Counted from the stretch's first letter, positions 1 through 7,746 are shown. The stretch is 18,283 nucleotides of DNA from Firmicutes bacterium UBA5010 (GCA_002396645.1 DGYI01000013.1:1-18283), one strand, 5' to 3'. A program made the numbers and translations. Notes: a model not told the origin generated them from the letters alone.

Positions 1-786
1 ATTTTTGCAGAGAAAGACCCTGAAAATCTGCCTTGGAAAAGTCTTGGAATTGACATTGTTATAGAATGTACAGGAAGATTTACTTCTAAGGAAAAGGCAG
101 AAAAGCATATAAAAGCCGGTGCTAAAAAAGTAGTAATATCTGCACCTGCATCAGGTGAGATGAAAACAATTGTTTATAATGTAAATCACGAAACATTGGA
201 CGGAACTGAGACGGTTATATCGGCGGCAAGCTGTACAACAAATGCTTTGGCTCCTGTTGCTAAGGTGCTTAATGATAAGTTCGGCATCGTTAAGGGCTGT
301 ATGACAACAGTTCATTCTTATACCAACGATCAAAGCATTTTGGATTTATCTCATTCAAAGGGAATTTATTCAAGAAGAGGACGTGCGGCAGCTGCTAATA
401 TAGTTCCTTCATCTACAGGAGCGGCTTCGGCAATTGGATTGGTGTTGCCTGAGTTAGACAAAAAATTAGATGGTATAGCACTCAGAGTTCCGACAATAGC
501 AGGCTCTATAGTTGATTTAGTTGTGGAGTTAAAACAAAAAACTACAGCCGAAGAAATAAATAAGGCTGTTAAGGAATCGGTTAATGAAAGCTTGGGATAT
601 ACAGAGGACCCTATAGTATCAAGCGATATAATCGGGAGCAGATACGGAAGTATCTTTGATGCTTTGTCTACTAATGTTATAGAAGTTAACGGAGAACAGC
701 TTGTCAAGGTTTTAGCCTGGTACGATAATGAAATGTCTTATACAGCACAGCTGATAAGAACAGTTAAGTATCTTGCAAAGAATTAA
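1..786 (+). CDS. gap: glyceraldehyde-3-phosphate dehydrogenase (5' end outside window)
   Basis: This cytoplasmic glycolytic enzyme oxidises and phosphorylates glyceraldehyde-3-phosphate to 1,3-bisphosphoglycerate with NAD+. The frame is open from base 1, so the ATG at 160 is internal and not a start. The visible 261 residues are the C-terminal four fifths of a protein that is normally about 335 residues, so roughly 70 are missing upstream. The end of the NAD domain (IDIVIECTGRF) is followed by the catalytic motif SAASCTTNA, with the nucleophile Cys at visible residue 78. Then come MTTVHSYTNDQ, which carries the catalytic His, the phosphate-site stretch SSTGAASA, and a C-terminus with WYDNEMSY. 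It is first in a glycolytic gene run and is separated from pgk by a hairpin. The family call is secure, and nothing looks broken. Confidence 0.97.
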   Translation: MFAEKDPENLPWKSLGIDIVIECTGRFTSKEKAEKHIKAGAKKVVISAPASGEMKTIVYNVNHETLDGTETVISAASCTTNALAPVAKVLNDKFGIVKGCMTTVHSYTNDQSILDLSHSKGIYSRRGRAAAANIVPSSTGAASAIGLVLPELDKKLDGIALRVPTIAGSIVDLVVELKQKTTAEEINKAVKESVNESLGYTEDPIVSSDIIGSRYGSIFDALSTNVIEVNGEQLVKVLAWYDNEMSYTAQLIRTVKYLAKN

Positions 787-828
787 GATTAGCATTTTTA
801 AAGCTGAAATTAATATATAGTATGTCAT

Positions 829-870
829 AAAAGTGCAATTATATCATATTTAAGATTGCACTTTTCTTCT
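829..870 (+). terminator. hairpin terminator or attenuator between gap and pgk
   Basis: A perfect 11-bp stem (829-839 with 855-865, AAAAGTGCAAT/ATTGCACTTTT) with a 15-base loop is followed by an interrupted T run (CTTCTT). The broken U tract suggests partial termination. gap would then be transcribed more than pgk and the genes after it. I see no convincing separate promoter for pgk; a TAAAAT at 878-883 has only a poorly spaced partner. Confidence 0.7.
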
Positions 871-934
871 TAAAGAGGTAAAATGTAAAGAGAATAAATA
901 TTATTAATAAAATCAAGGAGTCGAGGTTGAAAAA

Positions 935-2128
935 ATGAATAAAAAAGGATTAAAGGATATCAGCGTTCAAAACAAAAAAGTATTGGTAAGATGTGATTTT
1001 AACGTTCCCTTGGATTCAAATATGAATATAACGGATGATATCAGAATTACCAGTGCTCTTCCAACTATAAATTATTTGTTAGACAATGGTGCGGCAGTTA
1101 TATTGATGTCTCACTTAGGCAGACCCGATGGAGAACCAAATCCTAAATATTCTTTATTGCCGGTAGCCAAAAGACTTGAAGAATTAACTAGAAAAAAGGT
1201 AATTTTTGAAGACTGCGATGTAGTTGTAAATGACAAGGTAAAAGATGATGCAGCTAAATTACAGCCGGGACAGATTATGCTTTTACAAAATACAAGATAT
1301 AAAAAAGAAGAAACAAAAAACGGAGAAGAATTGGCTGAAAACTTAGCATCATTAGCTGATATATTTGTAAACGATGCATTTGGAACAGCACATAGAGCTC
1401 ATTCCTCCAACGCCGGAGTGTGCAAATTTTTACCTTCTGCTGTAGGATTTTTAGTTGAAAAAGAAATATCGGTTATGGGCAAAGCCTTATCAAATCCTGA
1501 AAGACCGTTGACTGCAATACTTGGCGGAGCTAAGGTTTCTGATAAAATAGCCGTAATTGAGAATTTGCTGAATATTGCTGACAATATAATAATCGGCGGC
1601 GGAATGATGTTTACCTTTTTAAAAGCAATGGGTAAAAATGTAGGAAAATCACTGCTTGAAGAGGATAAAATCGAACTTGCAAAAAGCATACTGGAAAAAT
1701 CAAAAGATAAGAATATTAATTTATATCTGCCGATAGATACTGTTGTAGCTAAAGAATTTAAAAATGATACAGATTTTTATACGGTAGATACAGATAATAT
1801 CCCGGATGATTATATGGGACTTGATATAGGGCAAAAAACTATAGAATTGTTTACTGATGTAATTAAAAATTCAAAAACTATTATTTGGAACGGACCTATG
1901 GGAGTTTTTGAAATGGATAATTTCGCAAAGGGTACAAACGGCATAGCATATGCTATTTCGGAGAATTCTGATGCTATTTCTATTGTAGGTGGAGGAGACA
2001 GTGCCGCTGCTGTAGAAAAAATAGGTCTTGCGGATAAAATAACACATATTTCTACCGGAGGCGGGGCATCATTAGAATATCTGGAAGGGAAAATACTGCC
2101 CGGCATTGATGCTGTAGACGATAAATAG
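935..2128 (+). CDS. pgk: phosphoglycerate kinase
   Basis: It transfers the acyl phosphate of 1,3-bisphosphoglycerate to ADP, giving ATP and 3-phosphoglycerate in the cytoplasm. The protein has 397 residues, the normal bacterial length. The N-terminal substrate domain shows VRCDFNVPLD, SHLGRPDG and NDAFGTAHRAHSS. The C-terminal nucleotide domain shows GGAKVSDKI, WNGPMGVFE and the glycine-rich GGGDSAAA followed by STGGGASLEYLEG. The ATG at 935 begins MNKKGLKDISV, typical for the family. AAGGAG lies at 915-920 and a second GAGG at 923-926. The tpiA ribosome binding site starts within the pgk stop codon, so the two genes are tightly linked. Confidence 0.98.
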   Translation: MNKKGLKDISVQNKKVLVRCDFNVPLDSNMNITDDIRITSALPTINYLLDNGAAVILMSHLGRPDGEPNPKYSLLPVAKRLEELTRKKVIFEDCDVVVNDKVKDDAAKLQPGQIMLLQNTRYKKEETKNGEELAENLASLADIFVNDAFGTAHRAHSSNAGVCKFLPSAVGFLVEKEISVMGKALSNPERPLTAILGGAKVSDKIAVIENLLNIADNIIIGGGMMFTFLKAMGKNVGKSLLEEDKIELAKSILEKSKDKNINLYLPIDTVVAKEFKNDTDFYTVDTDNIPDDYMGLDIGQKTIELFTDVIKNSKTIIWNGPMGVFEMDNFAKGTNGIAYAISENSDAISIVGGGDSAAAVEKIGLADKITHISTGGGASLEYLEGKILPGIDAVDDK

Positions 2129-2148
2129 AGGAGGCTTTGTACATAGAT

Positions 2149-2901
2149 ATGAGAGTTCCGTTAATTGCAGGAAACTGGAAAATGAATAATACGATAGAAG
2201 AAAGCTTGTACTTAGCTAAAAGCTTAGCCGAGTTTTCAAAAAGCTTTAATAAAGACAGAGAAATATTGATTTGTGCTCCTTTTACAGCACTATATGCTTT
2301 GAAAACTGTTCTAAAAAGCTCTAAAATTAAACTTGGTGCTCAAAATATGCACTATGAGGAAAGCGGTGCATACACAGGTGAAATTTCTCCTCTTATGCTT
2401 AAGGATATAGGTGTTGACTATGTTCTCATAGGTCATTCCGAAAGAAGACAATATTTTAATGAGAATGATGAGCTTTTGAACAAAAAACTAAAAGCTGCAT
2501 TAAAGCACGGGATAAAGCCTATATTATGTGTTGGAGAAACGCTTGAGCAAAGAGAGGCTAATGTTGAAAAGGAAACTGTAAAAACTCAGATTGTGAAGAG
2601 TCTTTGCGGCATAGATGCTGATTGTTTTAAGAATATAGTTATTGCATATGAGCCTGTTTGGGCGATAGGTACGGGAAAAACAGCAAGCAGTGATCAGGCA
2701 AATGAGATAATTTCATATATACGAAATGTTATTAAAGAGCTGTATGATGAAGAAATAAGTGAAAATGTGATAATACAATACGGTGGAAGCGTAAAGGGCA
2801 GCAATGCTGCTGAAATAATGGCTAAACCGGATATAGATGGTGCTTTGGTAGGCGGAGCGAGCTTAAAAGCAGAAGAGTTTATCAATATAATAAATTATTA
2901 G
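2149..2901 (+). CDS. tpiA: triosephosphate isomerase
   Basis: It interconverts dihydroxyacetone phosphate and glyceraldehyde-3-phosphate. I chose ATG 2149 (250 residues) because it gives MRVPLIAGNWKMN, the standard N-terminus. An in-frame TTG at 2137 would sit only two bases after the GAGGAGG ribosome binding site (2128-2134) and would add four atypical residues. From the ATG the spacing is a rather long 14 bases. The TIM-barrel signatures are all present: the catalytic Lys in GNWKMN (residue 11), the catalytic His in IGHSERR, the catalytic Glu in AYEPVWAIGTG (which also begins flexible loop 6), and the phosphate-binding YGGSV and VGGASL. The ribosome binding site overlaps the pgk stop, so translation of the two is probably coupled. 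Confidence 0.97.
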   Translation: MRVPLIAGNWKMNNTIEESLYLAKSLAEFSKSFNKDREILICAPFTALYALKTVLKSSKIKLGAQNMHYEESGAYTGEISPLMLKDIGVDYVLIGHSERRQYFNENDELLNKKLKAALKHGIKPILCVGETLEQREANVEKETVKTQIVKSLCGIDADCFKNIVIAYEPVWAIGTGKTASSDQANEIISYIRNVIKELYDEEISENVIIQYGGSVKGSNAAEIMAKPDIDGALVGGASLKAEEFINIINY

Positions 2902-2918
2902 AGTAAAGGTTGAAAGAA

Positions 2919-3020
2919 ATGAAAAATAACGAAAGGATTTGCACCGAGTCCATGTACAGATGGTTAGTTTCTTTTGAAAAGAGAAACTGGCGTTTTCATG
3001 AAATAGGTGCATGGACATAA
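2919..3020 (+). CDS. 33-codon small ORF overlapping the gpmI start (candidate leader peptide)
   Basis: An open frame runs from ATG 2919 to TAA 3018-3020 and encodes 33 residues. It begins MKNNERICTESMYRW and ends RNWRFHEIGAWT. AAAGG at 2905-2909 is spaced nine bases before the ATG, a good ribosome binding site. Its stop overlaps a gpmI ATG as TAATG (3018-3022), the usual geometry of translational coupling. The peptide is rich in Arg and Trp (five Arg, three Trp), has no membrane segment, and resembles nothing I recognise. Codons such as TGC ACC GAG TCC are GC-richer than the neighbouring genes. The same bases form strong RNA hairpins, so the ORF may be incidental to a structured RNA. It could be a leader peptide whose translation opens the gpmI start, a small protein, or noise. 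Confidence 0.4.
   Translation: MKNNERICTESMYRWLVSFEKRNWRFHEIGAWT
2948..3016 (+). promoter_or_regulatory. nested RNA hairpin element at the gpmI start region
   Basis: Two nested stems are visible. The outer 10-bp stem pairs 2948-2957 (GTCCATGTAC) with 3007-3016 (GTGCATGGAC), with one G-U pair. The inner stem is a 13-bp hairpin, 2963-2975 with 2979-2991, with several G-U pairs and a three-base GAA loop. A third possibility, TGCACC (2940-2945) with GGTGCA (3006-3011), competes with the outer stem. The 3' arm covers part of the weak gpmI ribosome binding site AGGTG (3005-3009) and ends four bases before ATG 3020. The fold would therefore hide gpmI initiation unless opened. The element is visible in the sequence; the regulatory role is inferred. 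Confidence 0.45.
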
Positions 3021-4555
3021 TGATGAAAAAATTAACAGCTTTGATTATTCTTGATGGTTTGGGCGTGGGAGAAGATTATTTCGGTAATGCGGTGAAAATA
3101 GCTAAAACAGCTAATTACAGCATATTGCTGGGTAAGTATTCTAATACTACGCTTTCAGCAAGCGGAGAAGATGTCGGATTGCCGTATGGACAAATGGGTA
3201 ATTCAGAGGTTGGACACACTAACATAGGTGCAGGGAGAATTATATATCAGGAACTGACCAAAATAACTAAATTGATTAAAGAAAAAGAATTCTTCAATAA
3301 TGCTGCGCTTAATAATGTCATAAATTATGTCAATGAAAATAATAAAACATTGCATCTTTTTGGGTTGCTTTCAGACGGCGGAGTTCACAGCCATATAGAC
3401 CATTTATTTGCGACAATGCAATTGTGTAAAGATAAAAATGTAAAAGATGTTCAAATTCACTGCTTTATGGACGGAAGAGATGTTTCTCCGACCAGCGGTG
3501 TAAAATATATTAAAAAACTTCAGGATAAGATAAAAGAAATCGGCATAGGAAATATAGCTTCAATTATGGGAAGATATTATGCTATGGACAGAGATAAAAG
3601 ATGGGAAAGAGTAGAGGAAGCATATGATGCTCTGACGCAAGGCTTATGTATAGTAAGAGATAATCCTGTCGAAGCAATTGAAGAGTCTTATAAAAAAAAT
3701 ATAACAGATGAATTTATTAAGCCTATTTTAATCAGGCAGGAGGATTCAAAATTTGGCTTAGTTAAACCTGAAGATGGTATAATTTTTTATAATTTCAGAC
3801 CTGACAGAGCAAGGCAGATAACAAGGGCATTTACAGATGACAATTTTGACAGTTTTGAAAGAGAAAAACTGAATGTGAAGTTTGTATGTATGACCCAATA
3901 TGATAAGACTATAAAAAATGTTGATATTGCATATATGCCTGAAAGAATAGAAAACACTTTTGGGGAATATATAAGCAAAAAAGGTCTGAGTCAATTAAGA
4001 ATTGCTGAAACCGAAAAATACGCTCATGTTACTTTCTTCTTTAACGGAGGTGTTGAGGTACCTTATGAAAATGAAGACAGAATACTTATCCCGTCTCCTC
4101 GTGTTGCTACATATGATTTAAAGCCTGATATGAGTGCTTTTGAGCTTAAGGATGAAGTAATCACACAGATTGACAAAAACAAATATGATGTGATAGTTCT
4201 AAATTTTGCAAATCCGGATATGGTCGGACATACAGGGGATTTCGCTGCAACTGTTCAGGCTATAGAGACCGTTGATAAGTGTCTGGGAGAAATAGTAAAT
4301 ATTATTATAAAGGCAGGCGGCGTAGCTGTAATCACAGCAGATCACGGTAATGCAGAGGCAATGATAGATGAGATTACATCTTCACCTATTACATCGCATA
4401 CAACTAACAGAGTACCTTTTATAATAGTAGACAATAATAAAAAATATGATTTGAGAGAAGATGGTATATTGGCAGATATAGCACCGACTTTGCTTGAAAT
4501 TATGAAAATGGAAGTTCCGAGCGAAATGACGGGAAAATCGCTGATTATACATTAG
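3020..4555 (+). CDS. gpmI: 2,3-bisphosphoglycerate-independent phosphoglycerate mutase
   Basis: This two-metal (usually Mn2+) enzyme of the alkaline-phosphatase superfamily converts 3-phosphoglycerate to 2-phosphoglycerate. From ATG 3020 it has 511 residues, the usual length. ATG 3011 and ATG 3023 are also in frame. I prefer 3020, because AGGTG at 3005-3009 is ten bases upstream and its ATG overlaps the stop of the preceding small ORF. The N-terminus has the metal ligand Asp in ALIILDGLG and the phosphorylated Ser62 in GQMGNSEVGH. The substrate domain shows HCFMDGRDVSP, MGRYYAMDRDKRWER and YNFRPDRARQ. The C-terminal metal site shows NFANPDMVGHTG, TADHGNAE and SHTTNRVPF. No strong ribosome binding site of its own is present, unlike the other glycolytic genes here. 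Confidence 0.96.
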   Translation: MMKKLTALIILDGLGVGEDYFGNAVKIAKTANYSILLGKYSNTTLSASGEDVGLPYGQMGNSEVGHTNIGAGRIIYQELTKITKLIKEKEFFNNAALNNVINYVNENNKTLHLFGLLSDGGVHSHIDHLFATMQLCKDKNVKDVQIHCFMDGRDVSPTSGVKYIKKLQDKIKEIGIGNIASIMGRYYAMDRDKRWERVEEAYDALTQGLCIVRDNPVEAIEESYKKNITDEFIKPILIRQEDSKFGLVKPEDGIIFYNFRPDRARQITRAFTDDNFDSFEREKLNVKFVCMTQYDKTIKNVDIAYMPERIENTFGEYISKKGLSQLRIAETEKYAHVTFFFNGGVEVPYENEDRILIPSPRVATYDLKPDMSAFELKDEVITQIDKNKYDVIVLNFANPDMVGHTGDFAATVQAIETVDKCLGEIVNIIIKAGGVAVITADHGNAEAMIDEITSSPITSHTTNRVPFIIVDNNKKYDLREDGILADIAPTLLEIMKMEVPSEMTGKSLIIH

Positions 4556-4596
4556 TTCTATTATAAAAAATAATATAAATTAAATTGGAGGATAAA

Positions 4597-5889
4597 ATGA
4601 CTGTAATATCAGATATTCGTGCAAGAGAAATATTGGATTCAAGAGGAAATCCTACAGTAGAGGTTGAGGTTTGGACTGAAAGTGGGGGTTTCGGACGCGC
4701 AGGAGTACCGTCAGGTGCTTCTACAGGTGCTTTTGAAGCGGTAGAGTTAAGAGATAACGACAAATCAAGATATTTAGGCAAAGGTGTTTTGGAAGCGGTA
4801 GCAAATGTAAATGATATAATAGCTACCGAAATAATAGGTATGGACGCTGTAGAGCAGCTGACAATAGATTCAAGACTTATAGAGCTTGATAATACAGCTA
4901 ATAAGGGTAAATTAGGAGCTAATGCCATACTCGGAGTATCTATGGCAGTAGCAAGAGCTGCCGCAAATACGCTCGGATTGCCTTTATATCAATATCTTGG
5001 AGGAGTAAATGCAAAAGTTTTGCCTGTTCCTATGATGAATATATTAAACGGAGGTCAGCATGCTGACAACAATGTAGATATACAGGAATTTATGGTTATG
5101 CCGGTTGGAGCTTGCTGTTTTAAGGAAGCTTTGAGAATGGGAACTGAGGTATTTCATAGCCTGAAGAGCGTACTTAAATCAAAGGGTTTAAATACGGCTG
5201 TAGGTGATGAAGGTGGATTTGCACCGAATTTAACATCTAATGAAGAAGCTCTTAAAACGATAGTAGAGGCTATCGAGAAGGCAGGCTACATACCTGGTAA
5301 GGATATCATGCTTGCACTTGATGTTGCTGCAAGTGAGCTTTATGATAGTGAAACGGGAATGTATAATTTATCGGGTGAAGGAAAATCTTTGAACAGAGCA
5401 CAAATGGTAGATTTCTATGTTGATTTGGTTAACAAATATCCGATTATATCTATTGAGGATGGAATGGATGAGGAAGACTGGATAGGCTGGGCAAATTTAA
5501 CCGAAAGACTTGGAAAAAAGATTCAATTAGTCGGTGATGATTTATTTGTAACCAATACAGAAAGATTGCAAAAAGGAATAAAAGAAAATGTAGCTAATTC
5601 AATACTTATCAAGTTAAACCAGATAGGAACAATTACAGAAACTTTAGATGCTATAGAAATGGCAAAAAGAGCAGGCTATACAGCAGTTGTATCACATCGT
5701 TCGGGAGAAACAGATGATACTACGATATCAGATTTGGTTATAGCGGTTAATGCAGGTCAAATAAAAACAGGAGCTCCATCAAGAATCGATAGAGTTGCTA
5801 AATATAATCAGCTTTTAAGACTTGAGGAAATTTTAGGGTCATCGGCACAATATAAAGGATTTGATGTTTTTTACAACATAATAAAATAG
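4597..5889 (+). CDS. eno: enolase (phosphopyruvate hydratase)
   Basis: It dehydrates 2-phosphoglycerate to phosphoenolpyruvate using Mg2+. In many bacteria it is also part of RNA degradosomes. ATG 4597 follows GGAGG (4587-4591) by five bases and gives MTVISDIRAREILDSRGNP, the canonical N-terminus. The in-frame TTG at 4585 lies upstream of the ribosome binding site and is rejected. The length is 430 residues, typical. Motifs in order are GVPSGASTGAFEAVELRD, the substrate loop NGGQHADNNVDIQEFM, GDEGGFAPN with a catalytic Glu, the metal-ligand regions SIEDGMDEEDW and VGDDLFVTN, LIKLNQIGT with the catalytic Lys, and the signature SHRSGETDDTTISDL. It is the last gene of the glycolytic run and is followed by a strong terminator. 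Confidence 0.98.
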   Translation: MTVISDIRAREILDSRGNPTVEVEVWTESGGFGRAGVPSGASTGAFEAVELRDNDKSRYLGKGVLEAVANVNDIIATEIIGMDAVEQLTIDSRLIELDNTANKGKLGANAILGVSMAVARAAANTLGLPLYQYLGGVNAKVLPVPMMNILNGGQHADNNVDIQEFMVMPVGACCFKEALRMGTEVFHSLKSVLKSKGLNTAVGDEGGFAPNLTSNEEALKTIVEAIEKAGYIPGKDIMLALDVAASELYDSETGMYNLSGEGKSLNRAQMVDFYVDLVNKYPIISIEDGMDEEDWIGWANLTERLGKKIQLVGDDLFVTNTERLQKGIKENVANSILIKLNQIGTITETLDAIEMAKRAGYTAVVSHRSGETDDTTISDLVIAVNAGQIKTGAPSRIDRVAKYNQLLRLEEILGSSAQYKGFDVFYNIIK

Positions 5890-5895
5890 AATTAA

Positions 5896-5939
5896 AAAGA
5901 CGACCTCAGTATGATAAAGGGTCGTCTTTAGTTTTATTT
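5896..5939. terminator. bidirectional terminator between convergent eno and nhaC
   Basis: A perfect 10-bp stem (5896-5905 AAAGACGACC with 5920-5929 GGTCGTCTTT) has a 14-base loop. A T-rich tail follows on the + strand (AGTTTTATTTA), and A residues precede the stem, giving a short T run on the - strand. It lies between two genes that point at each other and can serve both. Confidence 0.85.
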
Positions 5940-5948
5940 ATTAAGATA

Positions 5949-7376
5949 TTATTTTTTTCCTTTATATTCTTCAGCTGAAGGATCATCTTCAAGCTTCATA
6001 ATTGTAAATCCTGTATATCCAGCTATAACAGATACTATAGGGCTTAGTAAGTTGAAGAATGCATACATAAAGTAAGCTCCTGTAGGAACGCCTAAGAATG
6101 TTGACATTGTAGCTCCGCAAGTGTTCCAAGGTATAAGTGCTGAAGTAACAGTACCTGAATCCTCAAGAGCACGAGATAAGTTACGAGGAGCTAAGCCACG
6201 CTTTTTATATTCGTCTTTATACATTTTACCAGGAAGAGCTATAGCTAAATATTGATCTCCTGCTAATATATTTACGAATAGACAAGAAACTACAGTTACT
6301 AATATTAAAGAACCGGTTTTCTTTGCGAAACTGAGCATTTTTTCTGCTATACAAGCAAGCATTCCCGTTCTTTCCAATACACCACCAAATGTCAATGCGC
6401 ACATGATAAGTGAAATTGTCCACATCATGCCCTGCATACCACCTCTGGTCAACAATTCATCAACCATAGCATTGCCTGTTTCGGAAGTCACACCGTCCAT
6501 CATTGCACCAAACATATCCGATAAGCTTGAGCCTTGGAATATAAGTGCACATATACCTCCTAAAGCTGTACCTACTATAAGTCCCGGAAGTGCCGGTACT
6601 TTTAAGGCAACCATTACTATAACAGCTACAGGAACCAATAAAAGTATAGGTGATATATTGTAATTGCTTCCTATTACGTCTAGTACAGAATTTATAGCAC
6701 TTGTATCAATTTCTTTTCCTGCAAACATAAATCCTATTACAGTGAAAATTACTAATGTTATACCGTATGAAATAGAAGTTGTAAAAATCATATGCTTAAT
6801 ATGATCGAACAGATTAGCGCCTGCAACTGCAGGAGCAAGATTTGTAGTATCTGATAAAGGAGATAATTTATCACCGAAATATGCTCCCGATATAATAGCA
6901 CCGGCTGCCAATCCAAGAGGTATGTCAAGACCTTGTGCAACACCTATTAGTGCAATACCAACAGTTCCGGCTGTAGTCCAAGAACTTCCTGTAGCTAAAG
7001 AAACTACGCTGCACAATAATACTGAAGCAACTAAGAAAAATGAAGGTGATAATATTTGCAAACCGTAATATATAAGTGTAGGAACTATTCCTCCTACAAT
7101 CCATGATCCTATTAACATACCTACAACTGCAAGTATAAGAATAGCTTGCATTGTACTCATTATTGATTCTACTATGCCTTCTTCGATATCTTTCCACTTA
7201 GATCCTAAGAACACAACTGCTATAACAGCTGTTATTATAGCACCAATAATTAACGGAATATGAATGTCAATTTCAAGTACTAATATTGAATATGACAATA
7301 CTGCGATTGTTAAAATTATTGGTATGATAGAAATTAAAAAAGATGGTTGTTTTTTTTGCTTTTGTTGATTATTCAT
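5949..7376 (-). CDS. nhaC: Na+/H+ antiporter, NhaC family
   Basis: This inner-membrane protein exchanges cytoplasmic Na+ for external H+, serving sodium and pH homeostasis. It has 475 residues, normal for the family. The N-terminus (MNNQQKQKKQPSFL) is a short basic tail, then about eleven or twelve hydrophobic segments follow. The signature is SGAYFGDKLSPLSDTTNLAP after the LATGSSWTTAGTVG stretch. A second polar membrane stretch near the C-terminus contains EDSGTVTSALIPWNTCGAT. The - strand ribosome binding site is GGAGG (complement of 7386-7390), nine bases before the ATG. The gene interrupts an otherwise co-directional block and has its own upstream region. I cannot tell from sequence whether some relatives also exchange organic ions (for example malate/lactate), so the substrate is a family-level inference. 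Confidence 0.9.
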   Translation of the reverse strand: MNNQQKQKKQPSFLISIIPIILTIAVLSYSILVLEIDIHIPLIIGAIITAVIAVVFLGSKWKDIEEGIVESIMSTMQAILILAVVGMLIGSWIVGGIVPTLIYYGLQILSPSFFLVASVLLCSVVSLATGSSWTTAGTVGIALIGVAQGLDIPLGLAAGAIISGAYFGDKLSPLSDTTNLAPAVAGANLFDHIKHMIFTTSISYGITLVIFTVIGFMFAGKEIDTSAINSVLDVIGSNYNISPILLLVPVAVIVMVALKVPALPGLIVGTALGGICALIFQGSSLSDMFGAMMDGVTSETGNAMVDELLTRGGMQGMMWTISLIMCALTFGGVLERTGMLACIAEKMLSFAKKTGSLILVTVVSCLFVNILAGDQYLAIALPGKMYKDEYKKRGLAPRNLSRALEDSGTVTSALIPWNTCGATMSTFLGVPTGAYFMYAFFNLLSPIVSVIAGYTGFTIMKLEDDPSAEEYKGKK

Positions 7377-7486
7377 TTTAGTATTCCTCCCTATTTCTCT
7401 ACTTTTATTGAATAAATAATGACAATTTATCCATAATATAAAAACTGGCCAAAATTCTTATATTATGAACGATAAAAAAATATGTG

Positions 7487-7502
7487 TTAAAAACGTTTTC
7501 AA
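7487..7502. promoter_or_regulatory. cre-like catabolite-control palindrome
   Basis: TTAAAAACGTTTTCAA matches the CcpA-binding consensus WTGNNARCGNWWWCAW at every position except one (A for the G at position 3). It is centred about 118 bases upstream of the nhaC start, close to where a distal nhaC promoter would be. AT-rich DNA can give such matches by chance. Confidence 0.35.
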
Positions 7503-7528
7503 AAACAATAATATCATAAATATTCATA

Positions 7529-7559
7529 ATTGTAAATAAAAAACTTAATTGCGTGTCAA
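7529..7559 (-). promoter_or_regulatory. weak promoter candidate for nhaC
   Basis: On the - strand a perfect TTGACA (complement of 7554-7559) is followed by TACAAT (complement of 7529-7534). The spacer is 19 bases, longer than the ideal 17, and the leader to nhaC would be about 145 bases. The cre-like palindrome would lie just downstream of the start point, a typical repressing position. Confidence 0.25.
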
Positions 7560-7619
7560 AATATATTTTTACATAAAGAATTTTAAAGAAAACAATTCAT
7601 ATTTTAATAAACTTATATA

Positions 7620-7648
7620 TTGATTTTATATATGCGCTGTGATATAAT
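7620..7648 (+). promoter_or_regulatory. sigma-A promoter for secG
   Basis: TTGATT (7620-7625), a 17-base spacer and TATAAT (7643-7648). A TG one base before the -10 box makes it an extended -10 promoter. Transcription would start near 7655, giving a leader of about 90 bases before secG. Confidence 0.75.
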
Positions 7649-7680
7649 TCATACGTTAAAGAGATGTCAAAATATTTATA

Positions 7681-7720
7681 ATACTAATCTCAATAAAAAC
7701 CTTATAATTGAGATAAGTAT
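7681..7720 (+). promoter_or_regulatory. inverted repeat in the secG leader
   Basis: ATACTAATCTCAAT (7681-7694) pairs with ATTGAGATAAGTAT (7707-7720) in 13 of 14 positions around a 12-base loop. It lies between the promoter and the ribosome binding site (7731-7735) and lacks a T run, so it is not a terminator. It could be an operator, an mRNA-stabilising hairpin or a translational control element. Confidence 0.4.
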
Positions 7721-7746
7721 AAGTTAATTAGGAGGTGGCAAGCTGT

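Larger units (their letters stand above)
7377..7734. other. divergent intergenic region nhaC/secG (358 bases)
   Basis: I find no ORF with a credible start here, and the region is very AT-rich. It holds a promoter for secG (7620-7648), a cre-like palindrome (7487-7502), a weak - strand promoter candidate (7529-7559), and an inverted repeat in the secG leader (7681-7720). The 11-base direct repeat TGTCAAAATAT also occurs at 7554-7564 and 7665-7675, on either side of the secG promoter. Confidence 0.7.

Noticed and set aside
160..786. Gene start for gap at ATG 160
   Set aside because: The same frame is open to base 1 and encodes conserved GAPDH sequence before this Met (IDIVIECTGRF), so the true start is outside the window.
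1399..2106. Antisense open frames in pgk, and similar ones in gap, gpmI, hppA, the ligase genes and rnr
   Set aside because: They mirror strongly conserved genes on the opposite strand, lack ribosome binding sites and have shadow-type composition.
2137..2148. TTG 2137 as the tpiA start
   Set aside because: It is two bases from the ribosome binding site and adds residues not typical of the family. ATG 2149 gives the canonical N-terminus.
4585..4596. TTG 4585 as the eno start
   Set aside because: It precedes and overlaps the ribosome binding site GGAGG; ATG 4597 gives the standard enolase start.
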